Shown: positions 22,348-34,429 of the stretch, one piece after another
Position numbering within the stretch: the stretch's first letter is position 1
How the letters are laid out: the number at the start of each line of letters is the position of its first letter
DNA from: Eonycteris spelaea
Taxonomy: Eukaryota > Chordata > Mammalia > Chiroptera > Pteropodidae
Assembly (NCBI GenBank): GCA_003508835.1
Contig: PUFA01000569.1
Location: forward strand, 1-64,000
Direction: 5' to 3'
DNA: 64,000 nucleotides
Made by a program: the position numbers and the translations under genes
Notes under the pieces: generated by a model
What the model saw: only the letters and a program-made list of their open reading frames with translations
Told to the model about the DNA's origin: nothing
Database searches by the model: none

Positions 22348-22896
22348 GGATGAGGGTGTGGCAGATTACATTTTTCAAAAAATGCCGCTCCTCACATGCT
22401 CTTCCACAATTTGACCTTGCTACCACCCCAGCAAGCAATGGAACCTATTTCTCTACCTTTTAAATCTGGGTAGGTTCTGTGACAGCTTTGGCCTTTAGAA
22501 TACAGCAGAAGTAACCCTGTGCCAATTCTAGGTAAAATCATTACTTGTCTAGCAAATTCTTCTTCCTGCACCTTGGAAGCCAGTCACCAAGTTAAAAGTC
22601 TAGCCACCTTAAAACCATCACACTGTGAGAATCTGAGACCACAAGCAAAAGATGAAATCCCATATGAAGAGACACAGAGAAAGCGAGGAGATAGAGAAGA
22701 AAGCATCAAGCATGTAGTGAAGAATTCACCGTGGAAGTAGCTCTAGCTGTGGCCACCCCAGTTAATGCCACATGGATTCAAGAAAGGCCCAGCTGGGTAC
22801 TTTCTGGATTCCTGACTTATAAAATCATAAACAAAATAAATTTTTTTCAATACACTAAATTTTGAGGTAGTTTGTTATATAGCAATAGATAATTGA
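22348..22896 (+). mobile_element. MLT1-type MaLR solo LTR
   Basis: 'gtggcagattacatttttcaaaa', 'ctgggtaggttctgtgacagctttggccttt', 'tacagcagaagtaaccctgtgccaattct' and the terminus 'tttgaggtagtttgttatatagcaatagataattgaagca' match the MLT1 LTR nearly end to end. No internal region is attached. The plus frame 22519-22740 lies wholly within it and is not a gene. Confidence 0.75.
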
Positions 22897-22959
22897 AGCA
22901 AAGGGCTTTGCTAATAACCCAATTAATTAATCAAATATGTTGGTGAGTGTAAGAAGTTA

Positions 22960-23195
22960 GGTGCATTACTGAGATTATGGAGCCATACTGCCTGCCTTTA
23001 GATGCTGGCTTTGCCATTTTAAAGCTCTATGATATTGAGCAGCCCATGTCTCAATTCTTTCATCTGTAAAATGGAGATAATAATGACTAACTAACTCACA
23101 AGGTTATGAGAATTTAATTAATTAAAACTTATAACAGTGCTTGAAACTAAGAAGTGTTATATAAATTTTAACTATTATTATTGTGGCATGTAGCT
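22960..23195 (+). repeat. MIR SINE
   Basis: Contains 'tggagccatactgcctgcc', 'tgatattgagcagcccatgtctc', 'tcatctgtaaaatggagataataatgac' and 'ataacagtgcttgaaac'. Almost full length. Confidence 0.85.
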
Positions 23196-23219
23196 GGAAC
23201 TCAACAATGTTAACCAGTA

Positions 23220-23470
23220 TAGTGCCCTTATGTTCAGCATAGTAAGAGTGAGTGTTTAGATTCAGACAGAGCTGAGACTAAATCCTACATCGACCATCTA
23301 TGTGTAATTCTGGAGCCCTATTTGAGCCTTAATTTTCCTATCTGGGTTATAGTGAGAGTAGTATTTCTTAAGGTTGTTGCGAGCATTAGATGAGCTAACC
23401 AGATTAAGTGCTGGGCTCAGAACCTGGCACATAGTTCATGTTTGGTAATTGTTGATTCTGTTGACTCCCA
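23220..23470 (+). repeat. MIR SINE (second, directly following)
   Basis: Contains 'attcagacagagctgagact', 'attttcctatctgggttatag', 'aaggttgttgcgagcattagatgag' and 'cagaacctggcacatagttcatg'. It lies in the same orientation about 25 bp after the previous MIR. Confidence 0.8.
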
Positions 23471-24625
23471 GCCTTCTTTGATTACACATAGGATAAAACT
23501 CTCTCAGCATAAGAGAAGAAGCTGGCTAGTTTTAAATCCTTCACAATATTAAACATAAAGTATACTCAAGTTTCTGGGTGAAGGCCTAGTTCAGTTGCTT
23601 TCAAGTAATACCTGAAAGCATATCTATTTTGCAGGAATAACCTGCTGATACCCAGTTTTCTTTTCTTTTAACAGAATACTATTCCTGTCATACAAAACTG
23701 TATGTTTTGGGTAGCAGTAATTGGCTGAGGATAAGCTACATCAATTATCTATTACAACTCCAAGTTATTTCTTATGCCACAAGCAATCAAAGGCATCAAA
23801 CTAACAAGAACTCAGAGGAACAGATAAACATGAATGTTAAGCTACAAAGTTGCCAGGATTACACAGCACAATTGGAATCCTTAGTCACATCAGTCCTGTG
23901 CGGCAGGAACCAGATGCAGGTAGAAACAAAGAAGTAGGTGGTGGTGGAGAGAGAATGGGATAAAAACAATCTCAAGACTGTGGCTGACATAAACTTAAAA
24001 CAGAATGCAACATTGACTCTAGTGCAGGGAGTGTACAAAGCCTCATCAAAATAAAGGCAAGAAGACTTAGCCAATGATTTTTTGAGACCTGCCCTTTGTA
24101 CATAAGTAATAAGAAAACTTAGAGTGATATCTGCTCATAAGAACAAAATAGAGAAGTGGACCAAAATAAATCATATTTTAAGTGAGCAGAGTCAAGAACC
24201 AGGAAGGACAAAATTCTCAGTGCCTGTTTTATATCAATGTGGGAAACTAGCTCATTTTAACCTGTCATTGTGCATAAATCAGTCTTTAAGCTTGGTGGAG
24301 ACAGAAATTATTGTTCTGATATGTTATATTTACCTGAAAATGGGTTTCCATAAAACTATATATTTTGTTTAGTAAGGAATATGTCAAAACTACAACAATT
24401 GACCCCCAAAAGAAAATAGGATTGAGAAAAAAAAGAGTGAAAATACTTGTAAAAGATATTAAAACATGGTCAATTTTTTGGTATAATGGAGAAAATAAAG
24501 GAAAATATAATATCATAGGGTAGAGGCTTCTAACTAAAAATGAGCTCTGAATTCCAGATTCCTCAATGAGTAGTGAGTAGTGATCTAGTGACCTCTACCC
24601 AATGCCAAGATCCCCCAAATCATAT
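23471..24625. other. No recognisable gene or repeat
   Basis: Frames at 23707-23937, 23859-24074, 24124-24372 and 24286-24516 overlap on both strands and show no domain. Confidence 0.4.
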
Positions 24626-24629
24626 AACA

Positions 24630-24845
24630 ACATGGTATTTATTTAGTACCAACTGTATGCTAGGCACAGTGATCCTCTTTTCAAATGCATGGCTTTATTT
24701 AATCCTTACAATGACCCTATGATGCAAGAACTATTTTTAATCTTCATTATGTAAGTAAATAAATTAAGAAAACAAATTAACTTATTTGCTCAAAGTCACA
24801 CTGCTACCAAATGGCTGAATTGAGATATGAAATTAAAACTCTTTG
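24630..24845 (-). repeat. MIR SINE, reverse
   Basis: The reversed MIR order is visible: 'accaactgtatgctaggcacagtg', 'taatccttacaatgaccctatgatg', 'cttatttgctcaaagtcacactgctaccaaatggctga'. Confidence 0.8.
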
Positions 24846-24849
24846 ATGT

Positions 24850-26145
24850 CAATGGCTGACCTTGGCCTGGATGGGAGCCCCTCTAAGAGGCCACAGAACC
24901 AACACAATTGGTGGCCAACTTCAGACAAAAATAGAGCACCACTTGAGTAGTCCAAAAAGGGGCACATCCAAAGGGTAGTCACAGAAGGCATCAGAGTCCT
25001 TTGGGGCTAATCCCAGCTTCATGGAGCCAGTTGCCACATAGCAGGTTGTACACTGTGGTCATGGCCAATCCTCACAGCCAGTCAACTTGTGGGTGAATCC
25101 AATCCACTGACATGCTAACAGCAATGAAAGCTCAACTATAACAGAAGGCCACACACAACCCACACAAGAAACACTCCTGGAGCACCCAGTTTAAAAGATC
25201 AGGGAGATGGTGCCACACAGCCCTGAAAGACAATTACTAGTAGGACTTCCCTACCAAGATTGGGAGAGGTAACTGATCTACCTATTATATAAAGAGCAAC
25301 ACAGAGAGACAGCCAAAGTGATGAGACAAGGAAACATGTTTCAAATGAAAGAATGGGAGAAAACATCAGAAAAAAAAAAACTAAATGAAATGGAGGCAAG
25401 CAACCTACCAGATACACAGCTCAACACGCTAGTTATAAGGATTCTTAAGGAACTTAGTGAGAACTTCAACAAAGACATAGTAAGAATTTTAAAAAAAAGA
25501 CAAAAATTTATTAAAAAAAACTAGTCAGAAATGAAGAATATAATAACTGAAGTGAAGAATACACTAGAAGAAATCAACAACAGATTAAATAAAACAGAGG
25601 ATTGAAGTAGTGATTTACAAGTTAAGGTAGCAGAAAACACCCACTAAAACAGCAAAAAGAAAAAAAGAATCCCCCACAAAAAATGAAGATAGCTTAAGGG
25701 CTTCTGGGACAATATTGAGCATATTAATATTCACATCATAGGGGCACCAAAAGGAGAAGAGAGAGAGCAAGGAATCAAAACCCTATTTGAAGAAATAATA
25801 AAGGAAACTTCTCTAACCTGATGAAGGAAATAGACATACAAGTTCAGGAAGTACAGAGAGTCCCAAACAAGATGAACCCCAAAAGGCTCACACCAAGACA
25901 CATCATATACAAAATTTCAAAGGTTAAAAACGAAGAGAGAATCTTAAAAGCAGCGAGAGAAAGGCAGTTAGTTACCTACGGAGAGCTCCCATTAGATTGT
26001 CAGCTGACTTCTCAACAGAAATTTTGCAGGCCAGAAGGGATTGCCACAAAATATTCAAAGTGATGAAAAGAAAGAACTTATATCCCTGACTATTCGATTC
26101 AGCAAAGCTATTATTTAAAATTGAAGGAAAGGAAAAGTATATTTT
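24850..26145 (+). mobile_element. L1 5' UTR and ORF1 fragment, 3'-truncated
   Basis: A plus-strand L1 begins with a 5' UTR (about 24850-25300) different from those of the half-L1 copies, followed by ORF1. N-terminal coiled-coil coding is visible in 25318-25524 (METGN-like start MMRQGNMFQMKEWEKT). The segment 25821-26063 covers the end of the RRM and the C-terminal domain (includes RLTPRHIIYKISKVKNEERILKAARER). The text stops matching L1 at about 26145, before the end of ORF1, next to a T-rich run. Whether it was truncated by deletion or by a later event is not clear. All frames are broken. Confidence 0.8.
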
Positions 26146-26519
26146 TTTTTGTGATTTTTCCCTGTATTAAAAAATAGGAATTGCTATCAAAGAATTGACC
26201 TTTCTGATATCAAAATTATTAGACAGCAGAAACAGTACTGAATCTTTTCTTTCCATGCCCCCTTTCTACTGAGTAGACATTCTTACTGGCAAACTTTTCT
26301 GTTCTGCTTTGGAAATATAGCAGCACTACTTCAGAGGTGCCCCAGAGCTGCCACAGGCATCACAAAGCTTGTATGTCTTTCCCAGGAGCTGTGGGAGGCC
26401 ACTTGTACTTTTCTGCTTTTACATCCCAGAGGCTACCTTCTCATTTTAAAAATTGAAGTCATTCTTGTAACTTGTTCATGCAGTAGTGTTCTTTAAATTT
26501 AATGTGCACAGTTACATAG
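26146..26519. other. No recognisable gene or repeat
   Basis: Non-repetitive to the eye, no gene seen. Confidence 0.4.
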
Positions 26520-26670
26520 GAACTGAGCTAATCTTCATATTTACAGGCCCCACCTACCCAAGATTCTGATGAATACAAACTGGATTGGGGCCCAACACTG
26601 CATTTTTTTCCCAAGTACTTCCATGTGATTCTGATAGAGGTGACACATAGACAATTTTGATAAATGCTGC
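26520..26670. mobile_element. MER5A-like Charlie DNA transposon fragment
   Basis: 'aggccccacctacccaagattctgatgaa', 'ggattggggccc', 'cactgcatttttttcccaagtacttccatgtgattctgata' match the MER5 core in the orientation opposite to the copy at 3890-4085. The two overlapping minus-strand frames at 26528-26809 and 26541-26753 are incidental. Confidence 0.65.
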
Positions 26671-26849
26671 CTGACAAACTTATCCTTGGAAGTACTGTGC
26701 TGTAACAAAGAGTTAAAAGACACACATGAGCACACACATAAATATACACACAAAGGAATACCTTGTTTTGCACAGCAATTTTTTTTTCTATAAAAGTTGT
26801 GTGTATCACATTTTATACCTCAGTTCACATGTGAAATACTACTTTACAT

Positions 26850-26945
26850 TCATGTAGTACTTCCAGGAAAACGTTATTGAATCTTTAGCACAATGCTTGG
26901 TGCCTAGTATTGGTTGAATTGGTATTGGTTGAATGAATGACTATT
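26850..26945 (+). repeat. L2 3'-terminal fragment
   Basis: 'tagcacaatgcttggtgcctagtattggttgaat...gaatgaatga' is an L2 tail with a small internal tandem duplication of 'ggtattggttgaat'. Confidence 0.5.
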
Positions 26946-28295
26946 GGAAGTCAAATGGGAAAGTGGGTTTGGTTAAATGAAAGAGTGTTGAAAGCATAGC
27001 TTTATAAGCCAAAGACTTATTCAACATACAACAGTATATCTTAACATTATTCACTCCTATCTCCATTTAATGACTTTAAAGCATTGCTCTTATTTAGGAT
27101 TCAGAAAGGTGAAAGATAAAACATAAGACACACTGAAATAGCTCTGTGAATGAGAACCCTTTAGAGATAGTCTCAGGATCTTCCTTTTCCTCTTTAACCT
27201 TAAAAATTATAACCTCAGCCTTGCCAGGAGAATTTATGATCTATTGTACTTGTAACTCCAAGAAAAGGAGAAGGAATGTGATTAACAGGACCAACATAAG
27301 GCCTCAGATTCCCATTTTCCAAATAACAGAGAAGACTAGTTTTGTCCTTGAATCAACAAATTACAATATATTATTTAACAAAGTGAATTAGGATTTTCCA
27401 AACAGATGTGAAACAGCGGTACATATACTCACTAGTACAGAAGTTGATAAAGGTTTTACCAGCCTGGATTAGGAGATCAAAATACAGCAAAGAACTGCCT
27501 CTGGTTTAGGCATTTTTTTCTGAGCTGCTAAATAGAGGTTTTCAGTTGATTTCTTTATGTGACATATTGCCTGTTAACAGAAAAAAATATTGATTTATCT
27601 GGCTTAGCAATGAGAGTCCTAAAACATCTCATCCCTAAACTCATAAATTGGTAATTAAAAAATTAAGCTTTCCCAAGTAGTTTGCTTGGCCTCAAATATT
27701 TGATTGGACAAGGCAGGGATATTTTTCCTGATTCTGCAGTTAAAAGCCAGATTTTCCACTTTCTCTGGTTTGACTTATTGGAAAAGCCTTTTGAAAAATG
27801 GAACTTGTACTTAGTGTGTTTTATTTTAGCCTCAACGATGATATGCATCTTAGCAGTAAATTGTTAAATAGCTATGTTACACATGCTGAATAAATGATGA
27901 ACCCAATTGTGTATTCAGCTATCCTCATAGAGTATCTGGAAGGTAATCAGGCTCAAGATTGAGAGACAGAAAAAAAGGGATGGAGAAATATTCAATACAC
28001 TTCTTTTTCTGACAAATGAAGGATTGTTGATTTGTGCCAATGTAGGCTTAAAAATGCTAAAACCAACATATATGATACAATCACTGCTGACGCATGCCCC
28101 ATAAACAATGAAGGGTCTTGTGAAAACTGTGTACATAAACTTCCTCATCAACACTTAACAAAGGTGATAAGAAAGAAGCACAGATACAGCAGCTCACATT
28201 CTATACTTTTTCCAAAGCTTTTGCATGCACAGTATCTCATTTCATCATCATAATTGTCCTTTCATGTAAGAATTATAATAATTCTGCTTTTATTT
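26946..28295. other. No recognisable gene or repeat
   Basis: Frames at 27146-27391, 27663-27867 (both strands) and 27915-28253 (both strands) have no domain or conserved context. Confidence 0.4.
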
Positions 28296-28507
28296 TCTTT
28301 AATTTTTGTCAGCTTTATTGAGGCATAATTGGCATACAATGAGCTGCACATATTCAAAAATTACAATTTGATAAGTTTTGATATATGCATGCACGGATGA
28401 AACTTTTACGGCAATCAAGATGGTTAACATATGTATTGCCCCAAAAAGTTTCCTGTTGCCCCTTTGTGATCTTTCCCTTTTGCCCCTCCTACCACTCTCC
28501 CAAGTAA
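28296..28507 (-). mobile_element. Old L1 (nest 1), piece 1: 3' end
   Basis: 'tttattgaggcataattggcatacaatgagctgcacatatt...acaatttgataagttttgatatatgcatgca' is the reversed 3' UTR of an old L1M-type element. It breaks at 28507, where a younger L1 begins after a 17-bp target sequence repeated at 32219-32235. The old element continues there. Confidence 0.8.
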
Positions 28508-28523
28508 CAACTAATTTGCTTTT

Positions 28524-31500
28524 TTTTGCTTTTGTTGTTTTATTTTAAATAGTCATTATTTCTTTTTTTAAAATTTATTTATTTATTTTAATTAATTTCA
28601 ACTATACAATATATTGGTTAGACATTTATATAGTTTATGAGATGATTCCCCTAATTGCTCCTTCTCTCCTCTGGTTTTCCACCTAGCCAATATATTAATG
28701 ATAACTGTATTCCCTTTGTGGTGCTCCCCATCCCTGTGAGCATCTATCAACTACCAATTTGTACTTCATTAACCCTTCATCCTTTTTCCAGTTCCCCAAA
28801 TCCCCCTCCCTTCTGTCCATCACCAAATAGTCCACTATATTCGTGAGTCTCTTTTTGATTAGTTTGTTCTTTTTATTCCTAGATTCCACATATAAGTGAA
28901 ATAATATGATATTTATCTTTCTCTGTCTGACTTATTTCATTCATCATAATAACCTCCAAATCCATCCATGTAGTAGCAAATGGTAGGCTTTCATTTTTTA
29001 ATGACTAAGTAATATTCCATTGTATACATAAACCATAAATTCTTTATCCAATCATCTGTTGATGGGCATTTAGGTTGCTTCCATATCTTGGCTATTATAT
29101 ATTGTGATGCCATAAATATTGGGTTGCATAGATCTTTACAAATTATTGCTTTGGTTTTCTTTGAATAAAGAAGTGCAATTGCTGGGTCAAAAGGTATACC
29201 CATTTTTAATTTTTTTGAGAAACATCCAGACTGTTTCCACAATGGCTGTACCAATTTGTAATCCCACCAATGTATGAGGGTTCCCTTTTCTCTGCATCCT
29301 CACCAACACTCGTTGTTCTTTGATTTATTGATGGTAGCCATTTTGATAGGCATGAGGTGATATCTCATTGTGGTTTTAATTTGCACTTCTCTGATGATTA
29401 GTGAATTTGAGCATCTTTTCACGTGTCTAATTGGCCATCTGTATTTCCTTTTAGGAGAAGTATCTATTCAGGTCTTCTGCCCATTTTTTAAATTAGATTG
29501 TTTATTTTGTTGTTGTTGAGTTGTATAATTTCCTTATATATTTTGGATATTAACCTCTTATCAGATGTATCATTAGCGAATACCTTCTCCCAATAGCTGG
29601 TTGTCTTTTTGTTTTGTTGATGGTTTCCTTTGCTGTACAAAACTTTTTAGTTTGATGCAGTCCCATTTATTTAATATCAGAGTTTACTGTCTATGTTTTC
29701 TTCTAGAAGTTTTATGGTTTCGGTTCTTACATTTAAGTCTTTAATCCATTTTGAGTCTATTCTTGTATACAGTGTAAGAAGGCGGTCCAGTTTCCTTTTT
29801 TTCCTTTCTTGCAAGTATCTGTCCAATTTCTCCAACACTATTTATTGAGGACACTATCTTTACCCCTTACCTCCTTTGTCATATATTAAGTATTCTTATT
29901 CTTACCTCCTTTGTCATATATTAAGTAAGCATATAGGTGTAGATTTATTTGGGGGTTCTCTATTTTGTTCCATTGATCAATGTATCTGTTTTTATGCTAG
30001 TACCATGCTGTTTTGATTACTGTAGCCTTGTAGTATAGTTTGATATCAGATGATGTGATACTTCTGATTTTGGTCTTTTTTCTCAAGATTGCCGTGACCA
30101 TTTGGGGTCTTTCATGGTTCCATATAAATTTTAGAATTATTTGTCCTAGCTCTCTGAAAAAACGCCCTTGATATTTTGATAGAGATTGCATTGAATCTAT
30201 AGATTGCTTTGAGTAGTATGGCCAATTTGATGATGTTGATTCTTCCTACCCATGAGCACAGCATATAATTCCATTTATTTGTATCTCCAATTTCTTTTTC
30301 AATGACATCATTTTCTTAGAACAAGTCTTTTACTTCCTTGGTTAATTTGATTTTCGGGTATTTTATTGTTTTCGATGCAATTGTAAATGGGATTGTTTTC
30401 TTAATTTCTCTTTCTGAAAGTTCATCAATGTTGTATAAAAATACCACTGACTTCTGAATATTTATTTCATAACCTGCTACTTTACTGAATTCATTGATCA
30501 GTTCAAACAGTTTTTTTGGTAGAATATTTCACGTTCTCTATATATAGCATTATGTTGTCGACAAATAACAAAAATTGTACTTCGTCCTCTCCAATTCAGA
30601 TAACTTTTTTTTCTCTTTCTTGTCTTATTGCTGTGGCTAAGACTCTCAATACAGTGTTGAAGAGTAGTGGTGAAAGTGGGCATCCTTGGCTTGTTCCTGA
30701 TCTTAAGGAAAATGCTTTTAGCCATTCCCTGTTGAGTGTAATGTTAGCTGTAGGTTTGTCATATATGGCGGTTATTATGTTGAGATATGTTCCCTCTTTC
30801 CACTTTGGTGAGAGTTTTTATTATAAATGTATGCTGGATTTTGTAGACTGCTTTTTCCACATCTATTGATATGATCATATGTTCGCTATCTTTTGATTTG
30901 TTAACGTGGTGTATCACATTAATTGATTTGAGGGTATTGAACCAACCTTGCATCCAAGGAATAAATGCAACTTGATGATGGTGTATGATATTTTTAATGT
31001 ATTGCTAGTTTCAGTTTGCTAATATTTTGTTGAGGATTTTTGTATCAATATTCATAAGAGATATCAGACTATAGTTTTTTTTTTTTTTTTTTGTTATGTA
31101 TTTGTCTGGTTTTGGAATCAAAGTAATGGTGGCCTCATAAAAGGAGTTAGGGATCCTTCCCTCTTCTTGAATTTTTTGGAGTAGTTTGAGAAGAATAGGT
31201 GTTAATTCTTCTTTGAATGTTTGGTAAGATTCTCTAACGAAGGAATCTAGTCCAGGAGTTTTATTTGGGGGAGGTTTTGATTACTGACCCTATTTCATTG
31301 GTGGTAATTGGTCGGTTTAGATTTTTTGTTTCTTCTTGACTCAGTCTTGGAAGATTGTATGTTTCTAGGAATGTGTCAATTCCTTTCAGATTGTCCAATT
31401 TTTTGGCATATAATTGCTCATAGTATTTTCTTATTATCCTTTGTATTTCTGTGGAGTCTGTAGTTATTTCTTCCCTTTCATTTTTGATTTTATTTATTTG

Positions 31501-32218
31501 AGTCCTCTCTCTTTTTTCCTTGATGAGTCTGGTTAAGGATCTGTCAATTTCCTTTATCCTTTCAAAGAACCAGCTCTTGGTTTCACTAATCTGTTTAAGC
31601 AATCATTTGTATTGCATTTTTTTAGACTCTATTTGGTTTATTTCTGCTCTGATCTTTACTATTTCCTTCCTCTATTCACTTTGTGTTTTGTTTGCTGTTC
31701 TTTTTCTAGTTCTTTTAAGTGTAAGTTTAGATTGTTTTATTTAAGCTTTTTTTTAAGTAGGCATGTATTGCTATTAATTTTCCTCTTAGGACTGCTTTTG
31801 CTGTGTCCCATATATTTTGAGTCATTATGTTTTTATTTTCATTTGTCTCTAGGTATCTTTTGATTTCTTCCTTGATCTCATTAATAACCCATTCATTGTT
31901 TAGTCTCATTCTATTTAGCATCCATGTGTTTGCATATTTTTCTTGTAATTTATTTCTAGTCTTATACCATTGTGATCAGAGAAGACAAATAATATGATTT
32001 CAATCTTCTTAAATTTATTGAGACTTGTTTTGTGTCCTAACATGTGGTCTACTCTGGAAAATGTTGCATGTGCACTTGAGAAGAATGTATATTTTTCTGC
32101 TTTAGGGTAAAATGCTCTGAAAATATCTATTAAATTCATCTGGTCTAGTGTGTCTTTTCAGCCCATTGTTTCCTTGTTGATTCTTTGACTGGAAGATCTG
32201 TCCATTGATGTCAATGGG
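28524..32218 (-). mobile_element. 5'-truncated L1 inserted in the old L1 (3.7 kb)
   Basis: A minus-strand L1 with its A-rich tail at about 28524-28590, a 3' UTR at 28590-28880, then ORF2 reading back to the endonuclease region near 32170, where it is 5'-truncated. Decayed ORF2 pieces include 28991-29254 (KIWKQPKCPSTDDWIKNLWF, C-terminal domain), 29997-30191 ([16 protein letters not shown]), and 31261-31602 ([18 protein letters not shown] and [20 protein letters not shown], between endonuclease and reverse transcriptase). The reverse-transcriptase FADD catalytic motif reads F-V-D-N at 30554-30565, so one catalytic aspartate is lost. A 27-bp direct repeat (29866-29892 and 29901-29927) marks a 35-bp tandem duplication. 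Flanking 17-bp repeats with one mismatch (28507-28523, 32219-32235) are its target-site duplication. Confidence 0.9.
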
Positions 32219-33945
32219 ACAACTAATCTGCTTTTTGTCACTATGGATTACTTTGCACTTTCTAAAATTTTGTGCAAATAGAACTATTATGTTAAATACT
32301 CATTTTTGTTGGTCATACTGCTCTTTTAATTAGCATAATCATTTTGAGTTTATGTTGTTGTATGTATCAAAGTTCATTCCTTTTCATTGTTGACTGGTAT
32401 TCCATTTATGGATATACAACAATGTTGATACATTCACCTGTTGAGGACACTGGGGTTGTTTCCAGTTTGAGGCTATTACAAATAGCATTATGATGAACCT
32501 TCATGTACAAGTGTTTGTATAAATATATGCTTTATTTTATTTTGGGTAAATGTTTACATATGAAATGCCTGGATCATATAGTAGGTATATATTTAATTTA
32601 TTAAGAAATTGCAAAAATGTTTTCCAAAGTGGTCATATCATTTAATACTCTCAGTAGCAGTGTTTAAAAGTCCCAGTTCCTCTTTAATCATGCTAAATCT
32701 TGGTATGGTCAGTCTTCGAAATGTCAATTAAATTTAAGTTTAATTTAATAAATATGTAATGGTTTTTCATTTTGGTTTTAATTTACATTTACTTATTGAC
32801 TAATTATGTTAACTATCTTTTCCTGTGCTTACTTGTCATCACAATACATTTGATGAAATGTCTATTAAAAACTTTTGCACATTTTTATTGGGTTGGTTTT
32901 TTTTTTTATTTACTGAGTTTTGAGATTCTTTATGTATTCTGAATACAAATCCTTTATCATACACATGCTTTGCAGATATTTTCTCCAAGTCTGGTTTGTC
33001 TGTTCATTCTTTTAACAAAGTCTTTTGTGGAGCAGAAAAATTTAACTTTGTTTAAGTACATATTATCATTGTTTATTTTTAGATAGTACTTTTGATATGA
33101 TATATAAGAAATCTTTGCCTCATCCAAGATCACAAAAATATTTTCCTGTTTTCTTCTAAAACGTTTATAGTTTTGTTTTTCATATTTAAGTCCAGGGTTC
33201 TTATTGAGTTAAATTTTGTATCTGGTTCCAGCACCATTGTACAAAAGACTCTCCACTGACCTACCATTCACTTTTGCCTAAAATCAGTTTTCCATATATA
33301 TAAAAGTTCATTTTTAACTCTATACTCTGTTCCATTTATCTTTTTATCTATCTTGATGTAGTCCTTTGTTGTCTTGATTGTTATAGCTGCATGTGTTAAA
33401 ATCAAGTAATGTGTGTCCTCAAAATTATTATTCTTCAAAGTTGTTTTAGTAATTCTAGATCTTTTGCATTTCCATATGAATTCTAGAATTTGGTTTTCAT
33501 TCTCTCCAAAAAAAAAAAAAAAGTTCTATTGAGACTTTGGGATTACGTTAAATCTATAGATCAATTTAAGATGTATTTATATCTTAATTATATCAAGTCT
33601 TCTGACCTATGAACAAGGTATACTTTTCCATTTATTTGAGTCTTGTTTAATTTCTCTCAGCAATGTTTTGTAATCTTAGGCATACAAGTCTTTCCCATCT
33701 TTCATATTTATCCAAGTATTTCATGTTTTTGATGTTATTTTAAATGTTACTATTTATTTAAACTCAATATCTTATTGCTTAGTAATAGCATTTAGGAATA
33801 TTATTGATTTCTGCTTATTGACCTTATATCTTGCAACTTTGCTAAACTTATGGTTTTTCTAGCAGTTTTTTTTGTAGACACAGATTTTCTACATAGATAA
33901 TCATGTTGTCTATGAAAAAAGAGAGTTTAATATTCTTTCTTATCT
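32219..33945 (-). mobile_element. Old L1 (nest 1), piece 2: ORF2 C-terminal and RT regions
   Basis: The old L1 resumes after the inserted element, with reversed ORF2 landmarks such as 'tggtattccatttatggatatac', 'gaggacactggggttgtttccag', 'tttgtctgttcattcttttaaca' and 'ttgatatgatatataagaaat'. The reverse-transcriptase motif is F-I-D-N in place of FADD at 33905-33916. The piece ends near 33945 at an LTR-like insertion. Confidence 0.8.
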
Positions 33946-34429
33946 GAATACCCATATTCATTTTCTATTGCTGCATAATAAATTACCCCAAATTTAGCAA
34001 TTTATGGCAATAAACATTTATTTCACAATTTTTCTACATAGGGATTCTAGACATGGCTTAGTTGTATGCCCTTGCCTCGAAGTTTCTCATAAGCTGTGGC
34101 TATTGTTTCATCTGAAGTCTGAGTTCAGGGAAGATCTGCTTTCAAGCTCATCCATTTGGTTGTTGTCAGGATTCATGTTCTCACAGGCTGTTGATAGTGG
34201 GTATCAGTTCCTCTCTAGCTATTGGCCTGGAGACTTCAGTTCTTTGACACATGGGGCTTTCCATGGGGCAACTCAGCTTCCCTCAAAGCAAGCTAACAAG
34301 AAAGCAAAACAAGTTAAGCAAGATGGTAGTCACATGCGTTTTGTAAACTAACTTCTGAAGTAATATACTATCACTTTTGCAGAATTCTATTTGTTAAAAG
34401 TGAGTCATTTTAGAGTCAATCTAACACAA
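33946..34429. repeat. LTR-like ancestral repeat inserted in the old L1
   Basis: 'cattttctattgctgcataataaattaccccaaatttagcaa' begins a block that has no L1 similarity and interrupts ORF2. Its far end ('aacttctgaagtaatatactatcacttttgcagaattc') mirrors 18740-18830. A relative with the same beginning lies at 62876-63175, again inside an old L1. The plus frame 34004-34351 (115 codons) falls inside it and is not a gene. Family name unresolved. Confidence 0.55.

Noticed and set aside
34004..34351. 115-codon plus-strand frame
   Set aside because: It is contained in an LTR-like repeat that interrupts an L1, with no domain and no start context.
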